From the NCBI GenBank assembly GCA_023266095.1, contig JAHFRV010000005.1:60401-98401 (forward strand): a DNA stretch of 38,001 nucleotides, given 5' to 3'. The stretch comes from Gammaproteobacteria bacterium. Lineage in GTDB: Bacteria > Pseudomonadota > Gammaproteobacteria > DRLM01. The translations under genes were made by a program, and so were the position numbers. The notes under the pieces were generated by a model that saw nothing but the letters and a program-made list of their open reading frames with translations, had not been told where the DNA came from and ran no database searches. The stretch's first letter is position 1. The number at the start of each line of letters is the position of its first letter. Shown here in pieces: positions 1 through 8,330 of this stretch.

Positions 1-1686
1 GTGCAACAATGCGGCGGCACTCAAACCCCCAGTAATGAGACCATCCCATGTGCAGCCGGTTATACATGCGTGATTGGAGTTTCGGCCTTAGGGTTCTCAC
101 AGCGCACCGTTACTGCTGCTGAGGGTGTCCAATATTTCCAGACCATCGTGACCGAAGAGAGCGACGGCAGTGGCGCGCTAGTCCTTTCCGACGAATCGTT
201 TGTGAGGAGTGGCGCCAGCGGCGGCGTGGCGGGCAAGGAGCGCGAAGAACCAACCGCTGCCACGCCGGCATCCGCCAATTCCACGCCTGCCTCGCACGGT
301 CCTTACGCGTATCTCGCCACCAGCAACGGGTCGATCATTGTCATCAATCTCAGCTTACCGGATACCTTGACCTATACCGCCAGCTTGCGAGTCAGCAGGT
401 CGCCTTTCGCGGTCGCGGTCAGCCCTAATGGCGCATTTCTCTATGCCAGCAATAATGATGATTCCACTATTTCGGTGATTCGCGCCTTCGATCGCCAAGT
501 CATCGACACTATCGCCGTCCCCGCCAATGCCGCGGCGCTGATGGTGGACAGCGCGGGCGAGCGTTTGTACGTTACACATGCCCCCGGCGACATCATTACC
601 GTCGTCAACCTCCGGCAACGCCAGGTGCTGGCGGTGTTGAACTTGGCGGCCACCCTGACCGATGTGGTGGTTCATCCCGACGACGCGCATTTAATCGGAT
701 TGGACTTGGCGCTCGACGAAGTGCACATCATTGATGCCCTCACCGGCGAGATCGTCACCCGCCATCACGTGCCTAACGGCACCGCGAACGCGGGACAAAT
801 GGTCGTCAGCCGCGACGGCGCGACCGTGTATCTCGCGCTCAGCGATGGGTCGAGCACCACTCTCCATGCCTTGGATCTCGCCAGCCGCCAATGGCGCATC
901 GCCCCGCAAACACTGACTGGAATAGTCACGCGGCTGTTTTTTAATTTCAACGCGGACCGTTTGCTGGTTAACACCTACAATCCCGACGCGGCCGTGTGCA
1001 GCAACGCCAGAAACGGTTTTTACGCCATCGATCCCGTCAGCTTATTGCCCACCCTGGTTCGCGATCTCGCGCGCGGCGAGGAGGTGATCGCCAGCGAGGC
1101 GTCCGACAGCAAGCTGGTGCTGAATCGCCAGACCAGTCGCCTTCACCGCTTGAGCGCCGATGCGCTGACGGCTTACGGTGCGGTGGGGACGGGCAGTAAC
1201 GCCAACGCCGGCGAACATTTTATCGGCCCGGTCCTGGCCGCCGCGCTCCACACCGACACCGCCCTGCTGGATTTCGGCACGACGGCCGCCGGCACTACCA
1301 GCACCAAGCGCTTCACCCTGCGTAACAGCGGCGCCTTGCCGGTCACCGTCACCGGCCTGCGGTTATCCGCCGAGGCCGCTGTCGCGGCCGCGCTGACCAG
1401 CGGCGAGTTCACCGTGAGCAAGGATGATTGCAGCGGCCGCACTCTTTTGCCCGATGACACGTGCGACGTCGAGGTCATGCATCAGCCCACCGGCGACACC
1501 GCCAAACAAGCCCGCCTGCAAATCACCACCGACAGCGAGGCGGTCTCCGCCGCCGTCGATTTAACGGGACAGGGCGCCGATCAACCCGCCGCTTCCGCCA
1601 CGGGAAGCGGCGTTGGCGGCGGCGTGTTCGCGCCTTATTGGCTGATCGCGCTGCTGCTAATTGGGGCGACCCGGCACCGCGCATAA
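1..1686 (+). CDS. Secreted YVTN beta-propeller protein with GlyGly-CTERM tail (5' partial)
   Basis: The reading frame is open from base 1 and shows no signal peptide, so the gene probably begins upstream of the window. Residues about 100-400 form repeated blades of the YVTN/lactonase-like beta-propeller type (e.g. AYLATSNGSIIVIN, FLYASNNDDSTISVI, RLYVTHAPGDIITVVN). Residues about 415-530 resemble an Ig-like 'choice-of-anchor' domain: LDFGTTAAGTTSTKRF, then TLLPDDTCDVEV. The last ~25 residues have a glycine-rich GVGGGV, a hydrophobic stretch and a basic end (RHRA). This is the architecture of GlyGly-CTERM sorting signals, which rhombosortase-type proteases process for release or anchoring in gammaproteobacteria. 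The protein is therefore likely exported and surface-processed. The ligand or substrate is unknown. Family assignment is good; role is inference. Confidence 0.8.
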   Translation: MQQCGGTQTPSNETIPCAAGYTCVIGVSALGFSQRTVTAAEGVQYFQTIVTEESDGSGALVLSDESFVRSGASGGVAGKEREEPTAATPASANSTPASHGPYAYLATSNGSIIVINLSLPDTLTYTASLRVSRSPFAVAVSPNGAFLYASNNDDSTISVIRAFDRQVIDTIAVPANAAALMVDSAGERLYVTHAPGDIITVVNLRQRQVLAVLNLAATLTDVVVHPDDAHLIGLDLALDEVHIIDALTGEIVTRHHVPNGTANAGQMVVSRDGATVYLALSDGSSTTLHALDLASRQWRIAPQTLTGIVTRLFFNFNADRLLVNTYNPDAAVCSNARNGFYAIDPVSLLPTLVRDLARGEEVIASEASDSKLVLNRQTSRLHRLSADALTAYGAVGTGSNANAGEHFIGPVLAAALHTDTALLDFGTTAAGTTSTKRFTLRNSGALPVTVTGLRLSAEAAVAAALTSGEFTVSKDDCSGRTLLPDDTCDVEVMHQPTGDTAKQARLQITTDSEAVSAAVDLTGQGADQPAASATGSGVGGGVFAPYWLIALLLIGATRHRA

Positions 1687-1791
1687 GCGGCGCGAGCGCG
1701 CCCGCGCGCCACCTCGCCCGCAATTTCCGCTGGGCATGACCGTGCCGCTCGGTCTACGATGAAGGCGATACACTTCATCGAGGACATCGAC

Positions 1792-2766
1792 ATGGAAAGT
1801 TTCTGGTCCGCCTATGGTTTGTTCATCGCGAAAACCTTCACCTTCCTGGCGCTGATCGTCTTCGCCGTCGCGATGACGGCGCGCCTGCTGCGGCGCAAGG
1901 ACACGCCACGCGAACACCTGCATGTGAAAAAACTCAACGAAAAGTATCAGGCCATGGCCGACGTCCTGCACCGCGCCATGCTGCCCAAACACGATCTCAA
2001 ACATTATCTGCAGCGCCGCCGTGTAGCCGATAAAAATACCCGACACAACGCCAAGCCGCGCCTGCGGGTATTCGTGCTCGAATTCAAAGGCGACCTGCGC
2101 GCTTCGGCGGTACGCACCTTGCGCGAGGAAGTGACGGCGCTGCTCACCGTCGCCACGCCCAAGGACGAAGTCTTCCTACGCTTGGAAAGCGCGGGCGGTC
2201 TGGTGATGTCGTACGGCCTGGCCGCCTCACAGCTGGCACGCATCACCCAGGCCGGCATACCGCTGGTGGTGTCGGTTGATCAAATCGCCGCCAGCGGCGG
2301 TTACCTCATGGCCTGCGTCGCCGACCGCATCCTCGCCGCGCCCTTCGCCATCGTCGGCTCCATCGGCGTGGTGGCGCAAATGCCCAACTTCCATGGCCTG
2401 CTCAAAAAACACGATATCGATTACGAACTGCACACCGCGGGAGAATTCAAACGCACGCTCACCCTCTTCGGCGAAAACACCGAACAAGGCCGCGCCAAGC
2501 TAAAAGAAGAGATCGAAGAAACCCACGATCTTTTCAAACGATTCCTCGCCCAACATCGCCCGCAACTTGATCTCGCCGCCGTCGCCACCGGCGAACACTG
2601 GCTAGGCACCCGCGCCATGGACTTAAAATTGGTCGATGAGTTGATCACCAGCGACGACTACCTGCTCAAACGTTCGCACGAAGCGGACTTGTATGCGGTA
2701 AGTTATCCGCAGCGGCGGTCGCTCGGCGAACGCTTGGGCTTGAGCCGGGATAAGACAGTTTTTTAA
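1792..2766 (+). CDS. sohB: SohB-type inner-membrane serine protease (S49 family)
   Basis: This 324-residue protein matches SohB/SppA-like signal peptide peptidases of family S49, which use a Ser/Lys dyad. A hydrophobic N-terminal segment (residues about 10-30) is followed by a cytoplasmic-type basic linker and the protease domain from about residue 90. The nucleophile is Ser168 in AASGGYLMA and the likely general base is Lys220 in GEFKRTLT. The stretch FAIVGSIGVV is typical of the family. An in-frame ATG exists at 1759, but the ATG at 1792 is preceded by GAGGAC at good spacing and gives the N-terminus usual for SohB (MESFWSAYGLF). SohB probably degrades membrane-associated peptides. It lies 72 nt or more after the propeller gene; a possible small ORF begins 1 nt after its stop. 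Confidence 0.93.
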   Translation: MESFWSAYGLFIAKTFTFLALIVFAVAMTARLLRRKDTPREHLHVKKLNEKYQAMADVLHRAMLPKHDLKHYLQRRRVADKNTRHNAKPRLRVFVLEFKGDLRASAVRTLREEVTALLTVATPKDEVFLRLESAGGLVMSYGLAASQLARITQAGIPLVVSVDQIAASGGYLMACVADRILAAPFAIVGSIGVVAQMPNFHGLLKKHDIDYELHTAGEFKRTLTLFGENTEQGRAKLKEEIEETHDLFKRFLAQHRPQLDLAAVATGEHWLGTRAMDLKLVDELITSDDYLLKRSHEADLYAVSYPQRRSLGERLGLSRDKTVF

Positions 2767-2767
2767 A

Positions 2768-2947
2768 ATGTGGATTTATGTGGAATGCGGCGTGCCGACC
2801 CGTCAGCGTAAGAACGCCCACCGATTGTTCACTCAACAACACCCGGATACCTTGCAACATGCCGAGGGTTCGACTCCCGCGAAGGTGGTGATTTTTTATG
2901 CCGCGGCGGTTGGTCAACGATTAACGGTCGAAGAGCCTGCTGAATAA
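2768..2947 (+). CDS. Possible 59-aa small protein coupled to sohB
   Basis: An ATG lies one base after the sohB stop codon (TAAAATG) and opens a 59-codon frame ending at TAA 2945-2947. The product begins MWIYVECGVPTRQRKN and ends RLTVEEPAE. Codon choice looks like the neighbours, and the placement suggests translational coupling. There is no convincing Shine-Dalgarno sequence and I do not recognise the family. It could be chance. Confidence 0.35.
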   Translation: MWIYVECGVPTRQRKNAHRLFTQQHPDTLQHAEGSTPAKVVIFYAAAVGQRLTVEEPAE

Positions 2948-3143
2948 CCTGGCTCTTACCGCATTTTGGCGTTGATGAGCCACCTTGTCTTCAATGATTG
3001 AGCAGACTGTGATGCGGAAACAAGTATGCAAGATTGGCATGAGGTCGCATTGCCGGTGTAAGCAGGCGGGCGCCCAGCACGTGAAGTGATTGCCGGCTTG
3101 CTGGCCGTCACGCATGACTCCTCGCCTGGAGAGATAGCCCGGC
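2948..3143. other. Short region without a recognised gene
   Basis: This stretch lies between the small ORF and the 3' end of the chemoreceptor gene. A minus-strand frame across 2921-3115 (product containing IIEDKVAHQRQNAV) is open but matches nothing I recognise. No clear terminator was seen. Confidence 0.4.
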
Positions 3144-4733
3144 TTATACCTTGAACTGATTCACCATGCGTTCCAGATTTTGGGACAGGCCCGATAAATC
3201 TTCGCCCCAGGTGACCAAGCGACTCGACGTGGTGACGATCTTGTCGGCCTCATCGTGGATGTTGACGATGTTGCGGTTGATATCTGAGTTAACGTGGTTC
3301 TGTTGCTCAACCGCCGCGGCAATCTGAATGTTCATGTCATTGATGCGCTGTATCGCCTCTAGGATGGCACGCAAACTGCCCCTTGCATCCTGAGAAAGCG
3401 CCACGCTGCTGTCGATATGTTCACGATTATTGCGCATGACCAGCACAGCCTCTTGCGCTGAGGCCTGCAAGGCTTGCACGATTTGATTGATCTCCAGCGT
3501 CGAGTGCTGCGTGCGGGTCGCGAGCGCACGTACTTCGTCGGCCACTACGGCAAAACCTCTGCCCTGTTCGCCCGCCCGGGCCGCTTCGATGGCGGCATTC
3601 AGCGCCAATAAATTAGTCTGCTCAGCGATATTGCGAATGACTTCCACCACGGAGCCGATATCATGACTCTTGGCCGCGACGCCGTCGATCACCCGGGTGA
3701 CGTCATCGATGCCGGCGGCGAGCTGGTTGATGCTGCCCATGCCCCGCTCGACGATCGCCGCGCCGCTGCCAACTTCAGCCTGGGCCTTGGCGGCGAATTC
3801 AGCGGCGTGGCTCGCATTGCCCGCCACCTCCGACACCGCCGCCGCCACCTCGGTCATGGCCGTCGCCACTTGATCGATGTTGGTGTTTTGTTGTACGAGC
3901 GCCTGGCTAATATCGCCGGTGGTATACGCCGAGTCAGCCACCGACTTGGAAAGTGAAGCCGCCGTAGTCACCACTTTTCTAACCATCTCTTGCGTGGTGC
4001 CGACAAAGGTATTGAAGCAGTGCGACAACTCCCCCAGCTCATCGCCACTGGTCACGCTCAAGCGCTTGCGCAGATCACACTCCCCTTCGGCGAGGTCGCG
4101 CGCGAGATGTATCATGTTTTTCAGGGGCATCACCACGATCTTGCGCAGCAACAGTAACAGCAGCACGGAAACGATGGTCACGATGACGCTGGTAGCCGTT
4201 ACTTGGGTCATCAGCATCGAGGCCAGACTCTCCTCGATCGGGATCAGGCTCCAGGTCACCGCCAGCGCACCGATCAACTCCTTGTCCTTGCCGGAGTAAG
4301 CCGGAGCGATCACCACATTGTGGTTGTCGACCCGCTCAACCACCGTCTCCCCCTTTGCTAGTTGTCCACGGTATTGTTTCAAAATGGCGGTGAATTCGAA
4401 GGCCTGGAAATTCTTCGAACGAACTTCCGCGATACGCTTGCCTTCGCTGTTCACCGCCACCAGATTGACGAGGGTGGAACCTTCGACGGATTCGATATTG
4501 CGAAATAACTCTTCGATGACATCCGCTTTCTCCCAACGGATCGCGCCACCCAATTGCTCGGCCATCATTTTGCTGACCAGCACATTGTCGCGTACCGCCA
4601 GATCCAACATCGCCTCGCGGCTATGCCCCATCAGCAACCAGGACTGAATGAAGAATCCTAAGGCGAGCGCCACAATGACACTGACGCCAATCTTGCGATT
4701 GATCGTCCATTTATTCAAGGAGACAATATCCAT
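3144..4733 (-). CDS. Methyl-accepting chemotaxis protein (receptor 1)
   Basis: A typical transmembrane chemoreceptor of about 529 residues. The first membrane helix (about residues 15-32) is followed by a periplasmic sensor of about 150 residues, a second helix (about 185-205), a HAMP domain (MPLKNMIHLARDLAEGE...) and a long coiled-coil signalling domain. The hairpin tip that contacts CheA/CheW is intact (NIAEQTNLLALNAAIEAARA, then GEQGRGFAVVADEVR). The ATG at 4733 was preferred over the GTG at 4742 because GGGCGG lies just upstream, but both are possible. The gene starts 66 nt after the stop of a secreted Cache protein, almost certainly in one operon. The periplasmic sensor may bind that protein or a ligand directly. 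No C-terminal CheR-tether pentapeptide is visible (it ends MVNQFKV). Confidence 0.95.
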   Translation of the reverse strand: MDIVSLNKWTINRKIGVSVIVALALGFFIQSWLLMGHSREAMLDLAVRDNVLVSKMMAEQLGGAIRWEKADVIEELFRNIESVEGSTLVNLVAVNSEGKRIAEVRSKNFQAFEFTAILKQYRGQLAKGETVVERVDNHNVVIAPAYSGKDKELIGALAVTWSLIPIEESLASMLMTQVTATSVIVTIVSVLLLLLLRKIVVMPLKNMIHLARDLAEGECDLRKRLSVTSGDELGELSHCFNTFVGTTQEMVRKVVTTAASLSKSVADSAYTTGDISQALVQQNTNIDQVATAMTEVAAAVSEVAGNASHAAEFAAKAQAEVGSGAAIVERGMGSINQLAAGIDDVTRVIDGVAAKSHDIGSVVEVIRNIAEQTNLLALNAAIEAARAGEQGRGFAVVADEVRALATRTQHSTLEINQIVQALQASAQEAVLVMRNNREHIDSSVALSQDARGSLRAILEAIQRINDMNIQIAAAVEQQNHVNSDINRNIVNIHDEADKIVTTSSRLVTWGEDLSGLSQNLERMVNQFKV

Positions 4734-4799
4734 TCCGCCCACTCACTCATGATAGTCATCGCATCCGGGGATACGCCATCGTCCTAGACCACTTCACTT

Positions 4800-5372
4800 T
4801 TACAATTGATCGACATTCACACCCACGGTGACGGCGCCGATCGGCGCGTGGCTGGCAGGATCGACGATCGTGATACTGACCTGGGCCTGCAATCTTTGCG
4901 TGGACTCGTCCGTCTTGATTTCACCGATATGAACCGCGTCGGGCCCGATCTTGAAAGTCTGCGACCACTTATCCTCATCGCCTTGCCAATAATCCGAGGT
5001 GACGTCGCTCTGCCCCACATTCAGACCCTTGGCGTCCATCACGAAAATTTCGGTGTAAAGATCACCGCTCTTTCCCTGCACGCCTTTCAAATAGCCGGAT
5101 AGCTCGTTGGAGAGAATGCCGCTGATCAACGGCTTGTTGGCGGATTTGGTTTCCGCCCGCCATTGTTTGTCGAGGACGAGAATGTCGGCCTCGGACAGGC
5201 TGGCATTTTTCTCATTCTGTTTCTTAACGGCGGCGATGACCGCCGCATTGTTAGCCCAGGCTTTTATTTTGGTTGCCGCCAACGCCCGCAAGGCGTCCTC
5301 TTCCTTGCCGGCAAAGCTGTTGCCGGACACCAAGCATAGTAAAGTGACTACAGCTGTCAAAGTACGTTTCAT
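4800..5372 (-). CDS. Secreted single-Cache-like periplasmic sensor protein
   Basis: 190 residues with a clear Sec signal peptide (MKRTLTAVVTLLCLVSGNSFA) and no other membrane segment. The mature part resembles a stand-alone PDC/Cache-type ligand-binding fold: LYTEIFVMDAKGLNVG and SDYWQGDEDKWSQTF precede a strand-rich end with VSITIVDPASHAPIGAVTVGV. Such domains are usually fused to chemoreceptors or kinases; here it is secreted alone immediately upstream of a chemoreceptor. The likely role is a soluble periplasmic sensor or ligand-capture partner for that receptor, which is inference. The start has a strong AAGGAG site 6 nt upstream and a small hairpin just before it. A larger analogue lies at 8715-9557. 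Confidence 0.8.
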   Translation of the reverse strand: MKRTLTAVVTLLCLVSGNSFAGKEEDALRALAATKIKAWANNAAVIAAVKKQNEKNASLSEADILVLDKQWRAETKSANKPLISGILSNELSGYLKGVQGKSGDLYTEIFVMDAKGLNVGQSDVTSDYWQGDEDKWSQTFKIGPDAVHIGEIKTDESTQRLQAQVSITIVDPASHAPIGAVTVGVNVDQL

Positions 5373-5395
5373 TCAATTCTCCTTACCGGGTTAAA

Positions 5396-5410
5396 GGTCG
5401 TTTCACGACC
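5396..5410 (-). promoter_or_regulatory. Small hairpin upstream of Cache-protein start
   Basis: Perfect 6-bp inverted repeat GGTCGT/ACGACC with a 3-nt loop, about 12 nt upstream of the AAGGAG ribosome-binding site of the secreted Cache gene. It could modulate translation or stabilise the mRNA. There is no T-run for termination. Confidence 0.35.
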
Positions 5411-5551
5411 GCACGCAACATATTCTCGTCATTCAATCACTACTTCAATAATGACGGCTGCTCGATGGTATAGCGTCCTCACCAGCCCGCGACTTGAGCG
5501 GTATCCAGACAGTGAAGGGTAGTCATCGCCGTCGCAGCGCATGATCATCGT

Positions 5552-5935
5552 TTAAAGCTTTTTGAATATTTCAGTGAGCAGCGCCGGACCGTTCACGGCG
5601 TTGACGGGTTTCAGTAGATAAGTGACGACGCCTTCCTTGACACACTCGTCGATCGCTTCTTGATCCGTCACCGAGCTGAGCATGACCACGGGCAGCGTTT
5701 TGCTCTTCTCGCGGATTTTCTTCAAAGCGGCCTTGCCGTCCATGAAGGGCATGACGATATCGAGAAAGACTATCCCGACCTGATATTGGTTTTTTTCCAG
5801 CACATTGAGTGCGCCCTTGCCGTGTTCCGCCTGCAGCACATTATTGTAGCCAAGCGAGGCGAGTACCCGCCGCAATGCCTCGCGCATAATGAGCGCATCG
5901 TCGACCACCAGTATCTTTGCGTCCTGACTCAGCAT
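5552..5935 (-). CDS. CheY-like single-domain response regulator
   Basis: 127 residues, one receiver domain and no output domain. The acidic pair is Asp12/Asp13 (VVDDALIMRE), the phosphoacceptor is Asp59 (VFLDIVMPFMDG), the switch Ser/Thr region is at 87-88 (MLSSVTD) and the conserved Lys is 109 (LLKPVNA). The gene begins 9 nt after the stop of the CheX-like gene, and its GGATAAG ribosome-binding site overlaps that stop. The pairing of a receiver with a CheX-like phosphatase suggests that the neighbour dephosphorylates it. Its target could be the flagellar motor or another output; this is not decidable from sequence. Confidence 0.93.
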   Translation of the reverse strand: MLSQDAKILVVDDALIMREALRRVLASLGYNNVLQAEHGKGALNVLEKNQYQVGIVFLDIVMPFMDGKAALKKIREKSKTLPVVMLSSVTDQEAIDECVKEGVVTYLLKPVNAVNGPALLTEIFKKL

Positions 5936-5944
5936 AATTGCATC

Positions 5945-6481
5945 TTATCCGTGGAGGAGATAACTGAAATAGAAACGTCCGCCGATCGCGAGATCGACAG
6001 GCACCGTGAAGATTTGCTTTACTCCCTCCAGGAACATTTGGCTGTCGGCCTGAGTGGTGATGTAGGCGGGCGTGCCGAAACTGAATTTGCGCGTGACACT
6101 GAGGTGGCGGACGGCGAGACCGATGGCGGTATTGGCGAATTCGGCGAGGGCGTCGCTGACCTCGGTATTCAGAATCTTGGCGTTTTCCTGGGTGCCCAGC
6201 ATCTTGGCCCGCACCCGGTTGCCTATCGTCAGGGCGGTGCTGAGGTCGTGATTCATGACGATTTTACCTTCGACCGTGCCTAGTTTGCGTGTCACCAGAC
6301 AGACCGCGAAACCTTTAAAAACGAAGGTATCGAGTGCATCGTGATAGGTCAGCAAGTCACTGGAGGCCTTTAAATCGGCCATGCTATCCAGGGTAAGAAT
6401 GGTTTCGTTGATAAACGGCACCAGAATCTCGTTGCGCACATGGGAGCGGCTATCATCGAAATTATCGCCTAGCAGTTGCAT
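5945..6481 (-). CDS. CheX-like chemotaxis phosphatase
   Basis: 178 residues from the ATG at 6481, which has GGATAAG about 9 nt upstream. An upstream TTG at 6496 is possible but has no ribosome-binding site. The C-terminal half carries the CheC/CheX/FliY-type phosphatase motif in helix form: NTEVSDALAEFANTAIGLAV, with the E-x-x-N pair used to position water for CheY-P hydrolysis. The rest has the expected mix of strands (FAVCLVTRKLG, EGKIVMNHD, RFYFSYLL). The family is recognised from this motif and from the adjacent CheY-like gene, rather than from strong overall identity. Confidence 0.75.
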   Translation of the reverse strand: MQLLGDNFDDSRSHVRNEILVPFINETILTLDSMADLKASSDLLTYHDALDTFVFKGFAVCLVTRKLGTVEGKIVMNHDLSTALTIGNRVRAKMLGTQENAKILNTEVSDALAEFANTAIGLAVRHLSVTRKFSFGTPAYITTQADSQMFLEGVKQIFTVPVDLAIGGRFYFSYLLHG

Positions 6482-6877
6482 AAGATTCTTATCCAATTAT
6501 CGGAACGGTATCCATGCCATCGGTTGCTAACGGTTTTTCCTGAAGTACCCCGGCGTCGCGCCAGTCTTTGGCGGTCCGGCGCCGGCAGAGGGTGGCGGCT
6601 GGCGCGTAGCCATGTCACCCAACATAAGGGTCGGAGAATCCGCGCGTTTAGGCCTTATTTCAGCGGGACAGACCCGGCCTGGTGGTCGGGGCAGCCGGTC
6701 GGGTAAGGCGTACGAGAATGCATGTCCCAACGCCTGTACCCCTATACAAGGCCGTCCGACGGGATGTATCACCCGATCGACGACCGAGACCCTACTGAAA
6801 TAGGCTCTTAGTGCTAAGATAGGCGCTCTTTTTTGACGACGGGTTTGTCGCCCGCCACGAGTCGAGGTGCTGCACGA
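6482..6877. other. Intergenic region between cheX-like gene and gatB, with an inverted repeat
   Basis: I see no convincing gene here; longer frames on the minus strand are shadows of gatB. An imperfect inverted repeat has arms at 6648-6663 (containing TATTTCAG) and 6795-6810 (containing CTGAAATA), about 130 nt apart. The gatA and gatC genes that often precede gatB are absent, and no remnant was identified. Confidence 0.5.
6497..6504 (-). promoter_or_regulatory. Possible sigma-28 -10 element (weak)
   Basis: On the minus strand TCCGATAA matches the flagellar/chemotaxis sigma factor -10 consensus GCCGATAA in 7 of 8 positions and lies 16 nt upstream of the CheX-like ATG. The expected TAAA-type -35 is not present at the right distance, so this is only a half-site. 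Confidence 0.2.
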
Positions 6878-8314
6878 ATGGAATGGGAAACTGTCATCGG
6901 GTTGGAGATCCACGCCCAGCTCGCCACCAAGAGCAAAATTTTCTCCGGCGCCGCCACCGCCTACGGCGCGGAGCCTAACACCCAAGCCTGCGCCGTCGAC
7001 CTCGGCCTGCCCGGTGTGCTGCCGGTACTGAATAAAGAAGCGGTGCGGATGGCCACCAAGTTCGGTCTGGCCATCCAGGCCACGGTGGCACCGCGTTCGG
7101 TGTTCGCCCGTAAGAATTATTTCTATCCCGATCTGCCCAAGGGTTATCAGATCAGCCAGTACGAACTGCCGATCGTCACCCAAGGTCGCCTCGACATCGA
7201 GCTGGAAGACGGCAGCAGCAAAACCATCGGCGTCACCCGCGCCCACCTCGAAGAAGACGCCGGCAAATCGCTGCACGAGGATTTTCACGACCTGACCGGC
7301 ATCGATTTGAACCGGGCCGGCACACCGCTGCTGGAGATCGTCTCCGAGCCGGATCTGCGCTCCGCCAAGGAAGCGGTGGCCTATATGAAAAAAATCCATT
7401 CGCTGGTGCGTTATCTGGAAATCTGTGACGGCAATATGCAGGAGGGCTCGTTCCGTTGCGACGCCAATGTCTCGGTGCGCCGCAAGGGCGAACCAAGATT
7501 CGGCACCCGCGCCGAGATCAAGAACATCAACTCTTTCCGCTTCGTCGAACGCGCCATCAACTACGAGGTCGAGCGCCAGATCGAGCTGATCGAAGCCGGC
7601 GGCAAGGTCGTGCAGGAAACCCGCCTCTACAACGCCCAGAAAGACGAGACCCGCTCCATGCGCAGCAAGGAAGAGGCGATGGATTATCGCTACTTCCCCG
7701 ACCCGGACCTGCTGCCGGTGGAACTCGACGCGGCGTGGATCGAAGAGGTGCGCGCCACCCTGCCCGAGCTGCCCGACGCCAAACGCGAGCGCTTCATATA
7801 TGAATACGGCCTCAGCCCCTATGAGGCCAGCGTGCTCACCACCAGCCGCGAACTGGCGGATTATTACGAAGCCACCGTCAAGGCCGCGGGTGGCGAGGCC
7901 AAGCTGGCCGCCAACTGGGTGATCGGTGATCTATTGGGCGCCGTCAACAAAGCCGGTTTGGAAATCACCCAAAGCCCGCTGCCGGCGGCCGCGTTGGCGG
8001 GCATGCTGCGCCGTATCGCCGACGACACCATCTCCGGCAAGATCGCCAAGACCGTGTTCGAGGCCATGTGGAACGGCGAGGGCGACGCCGACACGGTGAT
8101 CGAAAAACACGGCCTCAAACAGGTCACCGACACAGGCGCCATCGAAAAGGTGATCGATGACGTAATGGCCGCCAACCCCGACCAGCTCGCCGATTACCGC
8201 AGCGGCAAGGACAAATTGTTCGGCTTCTTCGTCGGCCAGGTGATGAAGCTGAGCCAAGGCAAGGCCAATCCCGCGCAGGTCAACGACTTGTTGAAGAAAA
8301 AACTCAGCGGCTAA
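6878..8314 (+). CDS. gatB: Aspartyl/glutamyl-tRNA(Asn/Gln) amidotransferase subunit B
   Basis: 478 residues from the ATG at 6878, the usual GatB length; GAGG lies about 10 nt upstream. The frame is open from a TTG at 6833, but that extension is not family-like. Recognised features are the opening [13 protein letters not shown], the cradle-domain sequence [20 protein letters not shown], the zinc/tRNA region [14 protein letters not shown], and the C-terminal YqeY-like helical domain ending [10 protein letters not shown]. GatB is the kinase subunit of GatCAB, which converts misacylated Asp-tRNA(Asn) and/or Glu-tRNA(Gln) to the correct amide in the cytoplasm. gatC and gatA do not adjoin it in this window. 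A 7-bp inverted repeat spans its stop codon. Confidence 0.98.
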   Translation: MEWETVIGLEIHAQLATKSKIFSGAATAYGAEPNTQACAVDLGLPGVLPVLNKEAVRMATKFGLAIQATVAPRSVFARKNYFYPDLPKGYQISQYELPIVTQGRLDIELEDGSSKTIGVTRAHLEEDAGKSLHEDFHDLTGIDLNRAGTPLLEIVSEPDLRSAKEAVAYMKKIHSLVRYLEICDGNMQEGSFRCDANVSVRRKGEPRFGTRAEIKNINSFRFVERAINYEVERQIELIEAGGKVVQETRLYNAQKDETRSMRSKEEAMDYRYFPDPDLLPVELDAAWIEEVRATLPELPDAKRERFIYEYGLSPYEASVLTTSRELADYYEATVKAAGGEAKLAANWVIGDLLGAVNKAGLEITQSPLPAAALAGMLRRIADDTISGKIAKTVFEAMWNGEGDADTVIEKHGLKQVTDTGAIEKVIDDVMAANPDQLADYRSGKDKLFGFFVGQVMKLSQGKANPAQVNDLLKKKLSG

Positions 8315-8330
8315 CCGCGGGAAGCCGCTG
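8305..8330. repeat. Hairpin spanning the gatB stop
   Basis: Perfect 7-bp arms CAGCGGC/GCCGCTG with a 12-nt loop containing the stop codon. The nearest T-run begins about 20 nt later, so it is a poor intrinsic terminator. Confidence 0.35.

Noticed and set aside
2864-2880. GAGGGTTCGACTCCCGC resembles a tRNA T-arm
   Set aside because: No anticodon arm, D-arm or acceptor stem can be formed around it, and it lies inside an open 59-codon frame.
2921-3115. Minus-strand frame that might be a transposase fragment
   Set aside because: Some transposase-like flavour (IIEDKVAHQRQNAV) but no conserved catalytic block or terminal repeats could be identified.
6527-7399. Long minus-strand frame (290 codons)
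   Set aside because: It runs antisense to gatB, which is unambiguous; composition is that of a GC-rich shadow.
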